This document shows, in pieces, positions 17,181 to 26,553 of a DNA stretch of 38,343 nt. The DNA comes from Deltaproteobacteria bacterium (GTDB taxonomy: Bacteria > Desulfobacterota > Desulfuromonadia > Geobacterales > Pseudopelobacteraceae). The position numbers and the translations under genes are program-made. The stretch spans positions 1-38,343 of the forward strand of contig JAJZRX010000025.1 in assembly GCA_021850095.1 (NCBI GenBank), given 5' to 3'. The notes beneath the pieces were generated by a model. The model was not told the origin of the DNA. It was given only the letters and a program-made list of their open reading frames with translations, and did no database searches. Position 1 is the stretch's first letter, and every line of letters starts with the position of its first letter.

Positions 17181-17707
17181 GGGAATACCTTTCCGGGAAA
17201 CACACGCGCCAGCCAGACCAGGAGCGGCGTCATAATCCCCCAGCCGATCGCCAGCAGCAGCATCCCGACCGTTGTCGGCAGCGCCTCAGTCGCCCCCAGT
17301 CTGGCTCCGCTGTAATATGCCAAAGGGCCGCCGACTGCGCCGAAGAGCGCTGCCAGGAGATAACGTCCGCGCAGCCAGACCATGGAGACGTTCAGGGTGG
17401 CCGCAAAATTCAGCCAGAGGCAGATCATCCATGGCGGACTGAAAGGGTGGGGAAAGAGGTGCTGCAGCGGCGTAAAGATGCCCGCCGCCACGAGCGTGGT
17501 GTCAAAAAGGAAGCCGAGCAGGCCGGCCGAAAGCAACAGTTTTGCTTCAGCCCGCCGGTTTTCCTGGAGTGCCAGATGGAGCGCCAGGGTCGGTATCATC
17601 GCCAGGGGGCCAAGCCAGAGCAGCCCGCGAGCCGCCCCCAGCACCGCAGCGAACCAGGCTGCCTGAAACAGAGCGACGTTGATCACCTTGCGGGTCAGGT
17701 CACTCAC
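17177..17707 (-). CDS. DUF2878 family membrane protein
   Basis: A 176-residue hydrophobic protein with about five predicted membrane segments, for example around residues 8-40, 55-75, 95-112, 118-135 and 145-165. It matches the pattern of DUF2878 proteins, which commonly lie beside CFA-type methyltransferase, DUF1365 and lipocalin genes. The function is unknown. It overlaps its neighbours on both sides by 4 bp, so it belongs to the same operon. Confidence 0.75.
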   Translation of the reverse strand: MSDLTRKVINVALFQAAWFAAVLGAARGLLWLGPLAMIPTLALHLALQENRRAEAKLLLSAGLLGFLFDTTLVAAGIFTPLQHLFPHPFSPPWMICLWLNFAATLNVSMVWLRGRYLLAALFGAVGGPLAYYSGARLGATEALPTTVGMLLLAIGWGIMTPLLVWLARVFPGKVFP

Positions 17708-18246
17708 GGGCGGGTCCCGTCATTCGGCCAGCGCTGGGGTACCCTGCGCAGCCTGGAAATGTCATAGCCCTGATTCTCCAGCTCCTTCACCAACCGCTGG
17801 TAATCACTCCCCGGTATCTGCGGTGTGCGCGCCATGATCCAGACGTAGTCGCGCTTGTTTCGGCCGATGACGGTCTGGGTATAATCCTGATTCAGATGGG
17901 TGATCAGGTATTCGGCTTTGATCGACCAGACGAACTGCATCCCCCAGGTGGAATTATTGACCGTGTCCAGGATAAAACCGCGCGGGTTATAGCGCTTGGG
18001 CGGTCCGTCAAAGCTCCCTTTGTTGAACGTGAAGACCGTGTCAATCGTACCGTCCGGGTTGAACGCATAGGTCTCCACGCCGTTGTAAGCTTCGGTCTCA
18101 ATGAAGGTCGGAATACAGGCGATAACGTACCACCGGCCCATGAAGCGCTGAATGTCCACATTGTCCACCGTTTTGAGCGGAGGCAGGGAAGCGGCGCAAC
18201 CGGTCATCAGCAGCAGGGCAATTGCCACGGCAAGATATTTCATCAA
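17704..18246 (-). CDS. blc: Outer-membrane lipoprotein lipocalin (Blc-like)
   Basis: A 180-residue lipoprotein with an N-terminal signal and lipobox LMTGC (C17). The lipocalin fold is shown by GRWYVIA (the GxW motif) and the C-terminal YVWIMARTPQIPG segment. Bacterial lipocalins bind fatty acids or lysophospholipids and are stress-induced. As it lies directly downstream of a fatty-acid methyltransferase, a role in handling modified or damaged lipids at the outer membrane is likely. It overlaps the neighbouring genes by 4 bp on each side. Confidence 0.9.
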   Translation of the reverse strand: MMKYLAVAIALLLMTGCAASLPPLKTVDNVDIQRFMGRWYVIACIPTFIETEAYNGVETYAFNPDGTIDTVFTFNKGSFDGPPKRYNPRGFILDTVNNSTWGMQFVWSIKAEYLITHLNQDYTQTVIGRNKRDYVWIMARTPQIPGSDYQRLVKELENQGYDISRLRRVPQRWPNDGTRP

Positions 18247-19532
18247 TGTGCACTCCCTTCCAGCGGATGCAGTAAGGCTTCCCCACGATATCCGGGTTTG
18301 GTTAACAGCAGCTGCGCCACACCGCTGAAGCGTTCCTCAAAACCTCCCTCGCAGTAACAGAGGTAATATTCCCACAGTCTGATAAACCGTTCGTCGAACC
18401 CCAGGCTCCTGACCTGCTCCAGATTGGCATGAAAGGCATGTCGCCATTCCCGCAGGGTGCGGGCGTAATGGGGCGAGAAATCCTCCAGATGGCTCAGGCG
18501 CAGGTCAGTCACCTGGGCCACGGCCTCTGAAATGGCATGCAGCGACGGACAGCAGCTGCCGGGGAAAATATGGCGGTTGATGAAGTCGGGGGTATTCAGG
18601 TAGCGCTGATAATGATGATCCGGCATGGTGATGGCCTGGATCAGTGCGGCGCCGTCAGGTTTCAGCCGCTCGGAACAGGAGCGGAAAAAGGTCGGCAGGT
18701 GGCGGTGGCCGACCGCTTCGATCATCTCGATCGAAACCAGCCGGTCGAACTGGCCGGTCAGGTCACGGTAGTCCTGCTGCAGCAGGGTGATCCGACTGTT
18801 CAAACCGCTGGCCGATATTTTTTCCGCCGCCAGTTCGTGCTGCTGCCGCGAGATCGTGGTGGTGGTGACGTGACAGCCGTACTTCCGGGCGGCGTGGATG
18901 GCGAAGCCGCCCCAGCCGGTGCCGATCTCCAGCAGTTGCATACCGGAAGCCAGCCTCAACTTGCGGCAGATCCGGTCGAACTTGGCAGTCGATGCTTCCT
19001 CCAGCGTGCTGTCGTCCCGCTCAAAAACAGCGCAGGAATAGGCCATGCTCGGATCAAGGAACAGCTGATAGAAATCGTTGCCCAGGTCGTAATGGGCGGA
19101 GATATTCCTGCGGCTGCCCCGGGGGGTGTTGTCATTCAGCCGGTGCAGCAGGCGCTGGAGCGGGACGGCCAAACGGGCCAGACCGCTCTCCAGCTGCTGT
19201 TGAGTCTCCTGATTGCGCACCATGATCCGCACCAGCGCCGTCAGGTCGCTGCAGCTCCAGAGACCGTCCCGATAGCTCTCACCGGCGGCGATGGTGCCGC
19301 CGAAAACAACCCGTCGGTAAAAGTCGGGGTGCTGCACCCGCACCGTGGCGTTCAGTTCCGAGTCGTTACGGCCGAATTCCCGGCATTCGTCCCGGTCAAC
19401 CAGAAGCAGATGACCGCTCTGAATTGTTTCCAGGCTTTTGAATACCAGACTCCGTGCCAGTCGATTGATAATGCCGGTCGTCGTTGACACGGCCTGCGGA
19501 CAGGTGCTGCAGGTCTGTTCGTTCCGATTCAT
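18243..19532 (-). CDS. cfa: Cyclopropane-fatty-acid synthase family SAM-dependent methyltransferase
   Basis: The 429-residue enzyme has an N-terminal lipid-binding-type region (about 30-125) and a methyltransferase core. The core contains HYDLGNDFY (147-155), the SAM loop EIGTGWGG (202-209) and SIEMIEAVG (267-275), all family signatures. It should transfer a methylene or methyl group from SAM to unsaturated acyl chains of membrane phospholipids. In this context (FAD oxidoreductase, DUF1365, lipocalin) the product could be a cyclopropane, a methyl-branched or a further oxidised fatty acid. It overlaps DUF1365 and the lipocalin gene by 4 bp each. Confidence 0.9.
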   Translation of the reverse strand: MNRNEQTCSTCPQAVSTTTGIINRLARSLVFKSLETIQSGHLLLVDRDECREFGRNDSELNATVRVQHPDFYRRVVFGGTIAAGESYRDGLWSCSDLTALVRIMVRNQETQQQLESGLARLAVPLQRLLHRLNDNTPRGSRRNISAHYDLGNDFYQLFLDPSMAYSCAVFERDDSTLEEASTAKFDRICRKLRLASGMQLLEIGTGWGGFAIHAARKYGCHVTTTTISRQQHELAAEKISASGLNSRITLLQQDYRDLTGQFDRLVSIEMIEAVGHRHLPTFFRSCSERLKPDGAALIQAITMPDHHYQRYLNTPDFINRHIFPGSCCPSLHAISEAVAQVTDLRLSHLEDFSPHYARTLREWRHAFHANLEQVRSLGFDERFIRLWEYYLCYCEGGFEERFSGVAQLLLTKPGYRGEALLHPLEGSAH

Positions 19533-20308
19533 CTGCTGTAACGTCCTTTCCTGATGTCAAGTTTTTCGGGGTGCGGACAGAAGGGCACCCCTTTCCATTT
19601 CAGGCGCAGCGCCTGCCAGTAGATGGCGGTGATGACCTTGGCGGTCATGAACGGCCAGCACAGAAGGGCGCCGGCCAGATTGCCCCCCGTCAGCGGCTGG
19701 CGGCGCAGCTGCAGGAAAGCGTTGAAAACCTCTGCCCCCTGGCGGGTGTTGGCCATGCGGACTGCCAACTGTTCCCCCGGCGCGGTGAAACGCCAGTCAT
19801 AGACGATATCCATCGGCATGAAGGGGGAAACGTGAAACTCCTTGTCCAGCCGGTAGCGCTGCCATTGACCGTCACTCCCGCCCCTCCGGGCATCAAAGGC
19901 CCGCAGGTATTCCTCCCCCCAGGGGGTGTTGTGAATCTCGACCAGAAACGCTTCCAGGGTCTCTCCGTCGGCGGCAAAGCAGTAATAGATGCTGATCGGG
20001 TTGAAGCAGTACCCCAGATAGCGCAGATGGGTCAGGAGCCGGACCGGCCCCTGGGGCCGACTGCCCAGCTGCCGCTCCACCTCGTCGCGCACCGCAGCGT
20101 CAAGCGCCAGCGACCCGGGGCGAAAGTGGTCCGCCCGGCGGAAGCTGGCCCAGTTCGGCTGCTCCACCGACCAGAGCCAGCGACCTGCAAATACGGTTTC
20201 CAACTCTGCCAGGTCGAGATACAGAAAAAAGAGGCTGTAGCGAAACGCGTTGCCGACCGGCGTCAGACGCTGATGTCCGACCTGTCCGCTGTACAGGCAG
20301 CTTTGCAT
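19529..20308 (-). CDS. DUF1365 family protein
   Basis: The 259-residue protein shows DUF1365 features: SCLYSGQVGHQR at the N-terminus, HLRYLGYCFNPISIYYCF and HNTPWGEEY in the middle, and HVSPFMPMD. DUF1365 genes are nearly always next to an FAD oxidoreductase and a CFA-type methyltransferase, as here, and are thought to take part in fatty-acid modification; the chemistry is not established. The start lies 2 bp after the upstream stop and the end overlaps the methyltransferase by 4 bp. Confidence 0.88.
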   Translation of the reverse strand: MQSCLYSGQVGHQRLTPVGNAFRYSLFFLYLDLAELETVFAGRWLWSVEQPNWASFRRADHFRPGSLALDAAVRDEVERQLGSRPQGPVRLLTHLRYLGYCFNPISIYYCFAADGETLEAFLVEIHNTPWGEEYLRAFDARRGGSDGQWQRYRLDKEFHVSPFMPMDIVYDWRFTAPGEQLAVRMANTRQGAEVFNAFLQLRRQPLTGGNLAGALLCWPFMTAKVITAIYWQALRLKWKGVPFCPHPEKLDIRKGRYSR

Positions 20309-20310
20309 GG

Positions 20311-21555
20311 CTAGAGCCCCTTCCCGAACTGTTGGCAGACCGCCAGGGCACTCTTGACGCCGTCTTCATGAAAGCCCCAGCTCCAGTAGGCGCCGCAATA
20401 GGAGCTGCGGTTGACGCCGCTGATCTCGTCCCGCCGTTTCTGTGCCTGGAAAGCAACGGCGGAGTAGACCGGATGGTGGTAGGTCAGGCGCCGGATGACC
20501 TTGTCTGCGGCAATGGCTTCCGGACTGTTGAGGGTCACACAGAAATCCACAGGCGCGTCAATTGTCTGCAGCAGGTTCATCCAGTAGGTCAGCACCACGC
20601 TTTCCTGCTGCCGGCGGGGAAGCAGACAGTTCCAGCTGGCGCGGGCTTTGGGAAGCGAGGGCAGCAGCCGGCTGTCGGTGTGCAGCACCGTGTCGTTTTT
20701 CTGGTACGGGATGGCCCCCAACAGTTCCCGTTCGGCATCCGACGGATCAGCCAGCAGCGCCAGCGCCTGGTCGCTGTGGCAGGCCAGCACCACATGCTCG
20801 AACGCCTCCGGTTCGCCGCCGCAGGGGGTGACTGCCACCCGGTCAGGGTAGCGCCGCACCCGTTCCACCGGCGTTGACAGGCGGATCCGGTCGCGGAAAG
20901 GACGTATCAGGGGCGCGATATACTGACGGGAACCGCCCGTGACGACCCGCCAGACCGGCTGATCGAAGGCGTTGAGCATGCCGTGATTGGTGAAAAACTG
21001 CACGAAGGCCGCCGCCGGGAATGTCAGGAACTGAGCCGGATCGGCCGACCAGACCGCCGCCCCCATGGGGACCAGGAACTTTTCAATGAACAGGGCTGAA
21101 TAGCCATGGCAACGCAGATACTCGCCCAGCGTCAGACCCAGGTCGCTGCTGCCGTACAGTTCGGCCGAGGCGCGGTTGAAGCGGAATATTTCCAGCAGCA
21201 TCCGCCAGAACGGCAGGCTGAACAGGTTCTTGCGCTGGGCAAAGAGCGTGTCCAGGTTGGTGGCGCAGTATTGCAGCCCGCTTGTTTCGCAGGCGGCTGA
21301 AAAGCTCATCACGCTTGGCTGGGAGGCAACGCCAAGCCGCTCCAGCAGTTTGATGAAATTGGGGTAGGTGCGTTCGTTGAAGACGATGAAACCGGTGTCC
21401 ACCGCGTAGCTGGTGCCGGCATGGGTCACATCCAGCGTGTTGGTGTGCCCCCCGGGATAGTCGCCCGCCTCGAACAGGGTGATGTCATGTTCGCCGCACA
21501 ACAGGTGCGCCGTTGTCAATCCGGATATGCCGCCGCCGATAATTGCTATCTTCAT
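20311..21555 (-). CDS. FAD-dependent oxidoreductase (amine-oxidase-like NAD(P)/FAD protein)
   Basis: The 414-residue protein starts with a Rossmann dinucleotide-binding motif (IIGGGISGLTTAHLL, then E in LFEAGDYPGGH), as in flavin amine oxidases and desaturase-like flavoproteins. It contains a conserved WSADPAQFLTFPA region and ends in GAYWSWGFHEDGV, typical of the family linked to DUF1365 and CFA genes. A role in oxidising or desaturating acyl chains is inferred from comparable clusters. The ATG has AAAGGTGA upstream. It is followed after 2 bp by DUF1365. Confidence 0.88.
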   Translation of the reverse strand: MKIAIIGGGISGLTTAHLLCGEHDITLFEAGDYPGGHTNTLDVTHAGTSYAVDTGFIVFNERTYPNFIKLLERLGVASQPSVMSFSAACETSGLQYCATNLDTLFAQRKNLFSLPFWRMLLEIFRFNRASAELYGSSDLGLTLGEYLRCHGYSALFIEKFLVPMGAAVWSADPAQFLTFPAAAFVQFFTNHGMLNAFDQPVWRVVTGGSRQYIAPLIRPFRDRIRLSTPVERVRRYPDRVAVTPCGGEPEAFEHVVLACHSDQALALLADPSDAERELLGAIPYQKNDTVLHTDSRLLPSLPKARASWNCLLPRRQQESVVLTYWMNLLQTIDAPVDFCVTLNSPEAIAADKVIRRLTYHHPVYSAVAFQAQKRRDEISGVNRSSYCGAYWSWGFHEDGVKSALAVCQQFGKGL

Positions 21556-21582
21556 AATTCACCTTTAACCTTCTGCTCTTTT

Positions 21583-21708
21583 TCACAGCACAGACAGGTC
21601 GCGTTTTCTGAAATTTTTTATTACTGCCATCATCGTGAGCTCTCCCTGGCTGACTTCTTTATCCGGACTTCCTAATCCTGACTTCGTTAAGATTTCCTGT
21701 CCTTTCAT
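21583..21708 (-). CDS. Small ORF coupled to the ATPase stop codon (41 aa, hypothetical)
   Basis: The ATG at 21708 overlaps the stop codon of the ATPase gene as TGATG, the classic coupling arrangement. The frame encodes 41 mostly polar residues, starting MKGQEILTKSG and ending NFRKRDLSVL. It stops 27 bp before the FAD oxidoreductase start. An internal ATG pair preceded by GGAGAG could give a 16-residue version. No family is recognised. It might be a real small protein, a translational relay between the two genes, or chance. Confidence 0.35.
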   Translation of the reverse strand: MKGQEILTKSGLGSPDKEVSQGELTMMAVIKNFRKRDLSVL

Positions 21709-24443
21709 CAACGCCGACGGTTTCGGATCCATTTGTCCAGCGATATCACCGGCAGTACAACCGCCCCGACCGCCATGGCAAACAGCCATGCCCTGGCGTC
21801 CAGAGGCGCCGAACCAAAAATCCCCTGAAATGGCGGAAGGTAGAGAAAGCAGGCCTGAAGCAGCAGCAGAACGCCAATGCCGACAAAAACGGATGGATTG
21901 CTGAAGAGTCCCTGGGACCAGAGCGAGTTACGCAGGGAGCGGCAGTTAAGCAGATAAAATATCTGGGTGAAAGTAATGCTGGTTACGCAGATGGATTGTG
22001 CTTCAGCCAGCGCGAATGCATGCCGCGACGCCGTCACCGGTTCAGGGCCGACGATCCGGAAGTACTCCCAGAGAAACAGGCCGCAGGCTCCTGCGGACAT
22101 GAGTAGCGCAACCAGTATCAGGCGTGTGACAATAAACCCGGAAAAAACCGGTTCATCGGGTGGCCGGGGTGTACGTTTCATCGCGTTCGCCTCCAGCACT
22201 TCGAAGGCCAGCGGAATGGAAAGGGTAACGCTTGCAATCAAGTTGATCCAGAGGGTCTGGCTGGGCGACATGGCCATGAGCAATTCATTGACACCATCAA
22301 CCCGAACCGTCGGAAAGAAGAACATGGCCATGGAGAGTGTGCAGGCCAGGCCAAGATTGGTGGGGAGCACGAAGGCCAGGGATCGGACGAGATTGTCATA
22401 GACCCGGCGCCCTTCTTCAACCGCGGCGGCGATGGAAGCAAAATTGTCGTCCATCAGGACAACCTTGGCCGCTTCCTTGGATACCGCCGTGCCGGTAATA
22501 CCCATGGCGACGCCGATGTCGGCCCGTTTGAGCGCCGGTGCATCGTTGACCCCGTCGCCGGTCATGGCAACCACATGCCGTTGCGCCTGGAGTGCCTGAA
22601 CCAGGGCGATTTTGTGCTCCGGAGCAACACGGGCAAAAACATTGGTACTCATGACGGCATCCTGGAGTTGCCCGGCGGAAAGACCGTCCAGATCCCTGCC
22701 CTGCATGGCTGCCTGGCCATGCTGCAGCAGCCCCAGCTGCCGGCCGATGGCTTCTGCTGTCACCGGGTGGTCGCCGGTGATCATCTTGACCGTAATCCCG
22801 GCGCTGTGACAGACCCGGATAGCTTCCATGGCTTCAGTACGGGGAGGGTCGATCATGCAGAGCAGGCCGGCAAACTGAAGATCCTTCGCAACGTCATCAG
22901 CAGAAATCTGTTCTGCCGGAAAGGCCCGGCGCTGGGCAAAGGCAATGACCCGCATCCCCTGGCGTGCATAGGTTTCCATGGCTTCATTGATGGTCTGCCG
23001 CTCTGTTTCATTGAGCGAGCAGCGTAGTGTCACGATCTCCGGAGCCCCTTTAAGCAGGATCCGGAGCTCATCGTCGATCCGGTTCAGGGTGGCCATGTAT
23101 TTTGTGTCCGACTCAAAGGGGATCACATCCAGACGTTGGTGACGGTTGCGAAGTTCCCGGGCCACAAAACCGGCTTTGTGACCGGCAGTTACCAGGGCGG
23201 CTTCCGTCGGATCGCCGGTTATGCCCCAGTGTTCTCCCTCGGATTGCAGGACGGCATCGTTACAGAGAACAGCGATTGAGAGCAGTTCCCGGAGTGCTGC
23301 CGGAATTGATGTCAGGCGGATGCCGTCGTGTTCAATGTCCCCTTCCGGAGTGTAGCCGATCCCTGAAAAACGGTATTCGTGGCCATCAAGCCATGCCGCC
23401 TGCACCGTCATTTCATTGCGGGTCAGGGTGCCGGTTTTGTCCGAACAGATAACACTGGTGGAACCCAGGGTTTCCACAGCCGGAAGGTGCCGGACAACGG
23501 CATGCCGCTCGGCCATGCGCCGGACACCCACCGCCAGACAGATGGTGATTACCGCCGGCAGCCCTTCGGGAATTGCCGCCACGGCAAGGGAAACGGCAAC
23601 CATAAGGGCTTCGCCGAGCGGAGCATCCTTGACCCAGATCCCGAAAGCGATCAGCACAGCAACGACAACTACCACGGCGACCGTGATTCCGGTACTGACC
23701 TTGGCCAGCTGTCGCGTCAGCGGGGTCTCCAGCTGCGCGGTCTGGTTCAAAAGCGCGTTGATCCGCCCCAGTTCGGTGCTGTTTCCCGTGGCGACCACTA
23801 TGCCGGTGGCGGTACCCTGCACCACCATGGTTCCGCTGTAGGCCATGCACACCCGGTCTCCCAGCGGAGCATCCGCTGGCACACTATCGATCCGTTTGGC
23901 CGTTGGCAGCGATTCACCGGTGAGAGCAGCTTCTTCAACCAGAAGGTTTTTGACCCGCATCAGGCGCAGATCAGCCGGCACCTTGTCACCACTCTGCAGG
24001 GTTACGAGGTCTCCCGGAACCAGTCCCTCGGCGGGCACAGCGATCGGACTCCCCCCCCGGATTGCCGTTGCCGCTTCGGGAATCATGGCAGAAAGTGCTT
24101 CAATGGCCTTGCCGGCCCGGTATTCCTGGATGAAGCCGATGATGGCATTGATAGCAACGGCACCGAAAACGACCGCTGCGTCGGTGGGCTTCTTCAGCGC
24201 AAGGGCCATAAACCCTGCCGCAAGCAGCAGCCAGCCGATGGGATTGTTGACCTGTCGCCAGAAGATCAGCCAGGGGCCCGCACCGTTGGCGCGGGAAAGG
24301 GAATTGGCACCGAACTGCTGCAACCTTTCAGTGATTTCGTCATCATGTAATCCGTCCGGACCGGTACCCCATCGGGCCATGACCTCCTGGTCGGATGATG
24401 CATGCCATACAATCTCACCTGGCTGCGTTAGATCCTTCTGCAT
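21708..24443 (-). CDS. P-type cation-transporting ATPase (type II, calcium-type)
   Basis: The 911-residue membrane pump has an actuator motif TGES (175-178), the membrane-4 ion-site motif PEGLP (292-296), phosphorylated D335 in DKTGTLT, TGDGVNDAP in the hinge and about ten predicted membrane segments. The PEGLP type with an N-terminal cation ATPase domain is typical of Ca2+ pumps (SERCA/PMR1 group), so Ca2+ export is likely; Mn2+ or other cations are possible. The ATG is preceded by AGGAG. A 172-bp gap separates it from the PPOX gene upstream, so it may have its own promoter and lead the lipid-modification run. Confidence 0.9.
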   Translation of the reverse strand: MQKDLTQPGEIVWHASSDQEVMARWGTGPDGLHDDEITERLQQFGANSLSRANGAGPWLIFWRQVNNPIGWLLLAAGFMALALKKPTDAAVVFGAVAINAIIGFIQEYRAGKAIEALSAMIPEAATAIRGGSPIAVPAEGLVPGDLVTLQSGDKVPADLRLMRVKNLLVEEAALTGESLPTAKRIDSVPADAPLGDRVCMAYSGTMVVQGTATGIVVATGNSTELGRINALLNQTAQLETPLTRQLAKVSTGITVAVVVVVAVLIAFGIWVKDAPLGEALMVAVSLAVAAIPEGLPAVITICLAVGVRRMAERHAVVRHLPAVETLGSTSVICSDKTGTLTRNEMTVQAAWLDGHEYRFSGIGYTPEGDIEHDGIRLTSIPAALRELLSIAVLCNDAVLQSEGEHWGITGDPTEAALVTAGHKAGFVARELRNRHQRLDVIPFESDTKYMATLNRIDDELRILLKGAPEIVTLRCSLNETERQTINEAMETYARQGMRVIAFAQRRAFPAEQISADDVAKDLQFAGLLCMIDPPRTEAMEAIRVCHSAGITVKMITGDHPVTAEAIGRQLGLLQHGQAAMQGRDLDGLSAGQLQDAVMSTNVFARVAPEHKIALVQALQAQRHVVAMTGDGVNDAPALKRADIGVAMGITGTAVSKEAAKVVLMDDNFASIAAAVEEGRRVYDNLVRSLAFVLPTNLGLACTLSMAMFFFPTVRVDGVNELLMAMSPSQTLWINLIASVTLSIPLAFEVLEANAMKRTPRPPDEPVFSGFIVTRLILVALLMSAGACGLFLWEYFRIVGPEPVTASRHAFALAEAQSICVTSITFTQIFYLLNCRSLRNSLWSQGLFSNPSVFVGIGVLLLLQACFLYLPPFQGIFGSAPLDARAWLFAMAVGAVVLPVISLDKWIRNRRR

Positions 24444-24615
24444 TGTATGTCATCTCCTGTTGTCCTTGACATTCAGTGTATACGGGTCACCGCCGACAAT
24501 ATTTCCTGAAACGTTTCTGGTCTGCAGGCCGCCAACGGTTAACGGTGCTGATGATGCTTTTTTTCCTGACAACAACCTCATTTCCGGGATACGAATGAGT
24601 TCTGGCATAACCGGC

Positions 24616-24987
24616 TTAAATCAAAGGCCGTACCTCAACGACCTTGAACCAGGCCGCATGGGTGACGCTAACGCCGGCTCCCGGCCCGACAATCTCATCG
24701 GTGTTTTTCTTGATTGTCGCCAGCAGATCGTCCTCCTCCTCGGCTTTGATCAGCTCCAGGGCCAGTCGTACGCCATTGAAGCCGGGGGAGCTGGTCTTGA
24801 ACAAAAAGGCCGCATGACGGTTGCGGCTCAGGTTCTGGTAGGTACGCTTGTCGGTCATGCCCCAGACCAGCGTCGTCTCGTCGATGACGTGCGGCCGGGC
24901 ATACACGGCACTGTTGACTTTGCCGTCCGAGGAAGAGGTGGACATCACCCCCAGGCCGGGATTGCTGAAAAGTTCTGAAAGATTCAT
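24616..24987 (-). CDS. Pyridoxamine 5'-phosphate oxidase-fold (PPOX) family protein
   Basis: The 123-residue small split-barrel protein has the PPOX-type N-terminal part (GVMSTSSSDGKVNSAVYARP) and a strand carrying MTDKRTYQNLSRNRHAAFLF. Such proteins bind FMN, F420 or haem; the ligand here is not determinable. The start at 24987 is chosen because AAGGAG lies 8 nt upstream; a longer frame begins at 25068 without a good ribosome site. It is the last gene of a five-gene run that begins at 27141. Confidence 0.82.
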   Translation of the reverse strand: MNLSELFSNPGLGVMSTSSSDGKVNSAVYARPHVIDETTLVWGMTDKRTYQNLSRNRHAAFLFKTSSPGFNGVRLALELIKAEEEDDLLATIKKNTDEIVGPGAGVSVTHAAWFKVVEVRPLI

Positions 24988-25016
24988 GGCTGCAACTCCT
25001 TTTGTTTGTTCTGTTT

Positions 25017-25433
25017 TTACTGCAGCCACTGGGATGCCCGTGCGGCAAACCAGGTCGTTACCCCGCACAGGAAGCCGCCCCAGCAGACATCGACCCAGAC
25101 CATTCTGACCGGCCAGCGTTCCAGGGTGGCCATGTTGGTCATGTCATAAACACCGTAGACGACCAGGCCGAACAGAGCACCCCACGCCAGGGAAGATGCC
25201 GCCAGATGCTCCGGATCGACCCGCGGCAGAGCGAACAGCACGATACCCAGCGGCAGCAGCAGGTAGACGATGGCGGCGGCCCAGTAGACCGGGATGATGG
25301 TGGCGCCCCGGACCCGGGCATAGGGACCGAGCTCTTTGATATAAAAGTCCTGCATCAACTTGGCCAGCCAGAGGTAGTCCAGCAGCAGCGTGAACGGCAG
25401 GCAGAGCAGGTAGACCGTGAAGGTGTGCAGCAT
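25017..25433 (-). CDS. DUF2177 family membrane protein
   Basis: The 138-residue protein has four predicted membrane segments (about 5-22, 45-68, 80-100 and 112-130). The sequences LDYLWLAKLMQDFY and YGVYDMTNMATLERWP are typical of DUF2177. The function is unknown. It starts 1 bp after the DUF1295 stop with GGAGGAG overlapping that gene's end, so the two are tightly coupled. DUF2177, DUF1295 and CFA-type genes are often neighbours. Confidence 0.85.
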   Translation of the reverse strand: MLHTFTVYLLCLPFTLLLDYLWLAKLMQDFYIKELGPYARVRGATIIPVYWAAAIVYLLLPLGIVLFALPRVDPEHLAASSLAWGALFGLVVYGVYDMTNMATLERWPVRMVWVDVCWGGFLCGVTTWFAARASQWLQ

Positions 25434-25434
25434 G

Positions 25435-26211
25435 TCAGACTCCTCCCCTGGGGGGCAGCGGGAAAAAGGCGCTGGTGCGGCGCTGGTACTCCTGGAAATC
25501 GGGGCGATCCTGATACGGCTTTTCCAGCATGGGTATGCCGGAGACCTTCAGGATCAGGAAGGTGATGGTGATCGGGCCGACAACCGTCAGCCAGCCTCCC
25601 GGCAGTGCCAGGGTCATCAGCCAGATCCCCCACCAGAGGGCCACTTCACCGAAATAATTGGGGTGACGGGTGTAGCGCCACAAGCCGCCCGTCATCAGCC
25701 GCCCCTTGTTGGCCGGGTTGCTGATGAATGCCCGCAATTGCCAGTCGCCAAGCGCCTCGAAACAGAATCCGGTCAGCCAGATCAGCAGACCGAGCAGATC
25801 AAACCAGCCCAGGGGCGCTGGCGGTGCCTGGTTGACAAAGAGCACCGGCAGGGCCACCAGCAACAGCAGTAAGCCCTGCAGCATAAAGACCTGCAGGAAT
25901 GAGCGGAGCACGAACCACCTGCCCCACTCCTCACGCCAGGCGCGGTAGCGCGGATCTTCGCCCCGGCCCCGGTTGCGGCTGTGAATGTGCACTGCCAGCC
26001 TGATTCCCCAGACCAGCACCAACCCGGAAACCAGCAGCCCCCGCAAGGGGTAGGCCCCGCCTGCCAGCAGCGAAACCGCCGCTGCCAGGATGAAGCCCAG
26101 GCCCCAGGCCACATCGGCGATGTCGTTGCGGCCGCGAACCTGGGCGGCGATGAACCAGCCGGTCATATAAAGCATAACCGCGCCGCCGCTGATCAGAAAG
26201 GTCCGCATCAT
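25435..26211 (-). CDS. DUF1295 / steroid 5-alpha-reductase-like membrane protein
   Basis: The 258-residue polytopic membrane protein belongs to the DUF1295 family. Characteristic segments are DVAWGLGFI near the N-terminus and GLWRYTRHPNYFGEVALWWGIWL near residues 180-205, the NADPH-binding part of steroid reductase and isoprenylcysteine methyltransferase-like enzymes. It may reduce or modify a lipid substrate; none is proven. It overlaps the upstream small membrane protein gene by 4 bp. Confidence 0.85.
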   Translation of the reverse strand: MMRTFLISGGAVMLYMTGWFIAAQVRGRNDIADVAWGLGFILAAAVSLLAGGAYPLRGLLVSGLVLVWGIRLAVHIHSRNRGRGEDPRYRAWREEWGRWFVLRSFLQVFMLQGLLLLLVALPVLFVNQAPPAPLGWFDLLGLLIWLTGFCFEALGDWQLRAFISNPANKGRLMTGGLWRYTRHPNYFGEVALWWGIWLMTLALPGGWLTVVGPITITFLILKVSGIPMLEKPYQDRPDFQEYQRRTSAFFPLPPRGGV

Positions 26212-26552
26212 GGCTGCAGGTCTCTGCGCCCCAGCAGAAGCGCTTCCATGCCATCACCCGGACGCAGCCGCCGCAGCTGCAGCAGCAGGTAAGCGGCCAT
26301 GGCGAAGTTGCCCAGGCTCATGATCAGAAGGAACCAGAGGATACTTCGCACTGCAGAGCCTTCGCGCCAGGCGACCCAGAGCCAGAAGAAGAGGAAGCCG
26401 AAGTAGGCGTCGGCCAGGGTGGCCCGGAACCAGGGATCGTGCCAGAGCTGCCGGGTTGCGCTGAAGACGTCCTGGTGCAGAGAGGCGCTGACCGTAACAG
26501 CCAGCATGACGGCCAGAACAAGACAGCTGATGACGGTCAGAACGGTTTTCAT
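26208..26552 (-). CDS. Small membrane protein, DUF1475-like
   Basis: The 114-residue protein has three predicted membrane segments (about 5-25, 45-62 and 70-92). The motif DPWFRATLADAYFGFLFFWLW resembles DUF1475 proteins; I am not certain of this family assignment. It overlaps the DUF1295 gene by 4 bp and lies next to the chalcone-isomerase-like gene, so all are likely co-transcribed. Confidence 0.65.
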   Translation of the reverse strand: MKTVLTVISCLVLAVMLAVTVSASLHQDVFSATRQLWHDPWFRATLADAYFGFLFFWLWVAWREGSAVRSILWFLLIMSLGNFAMAAYLLLQLRRLRPGDGMEALLLGRRDLQP

Positions 26553-26553
26553 G

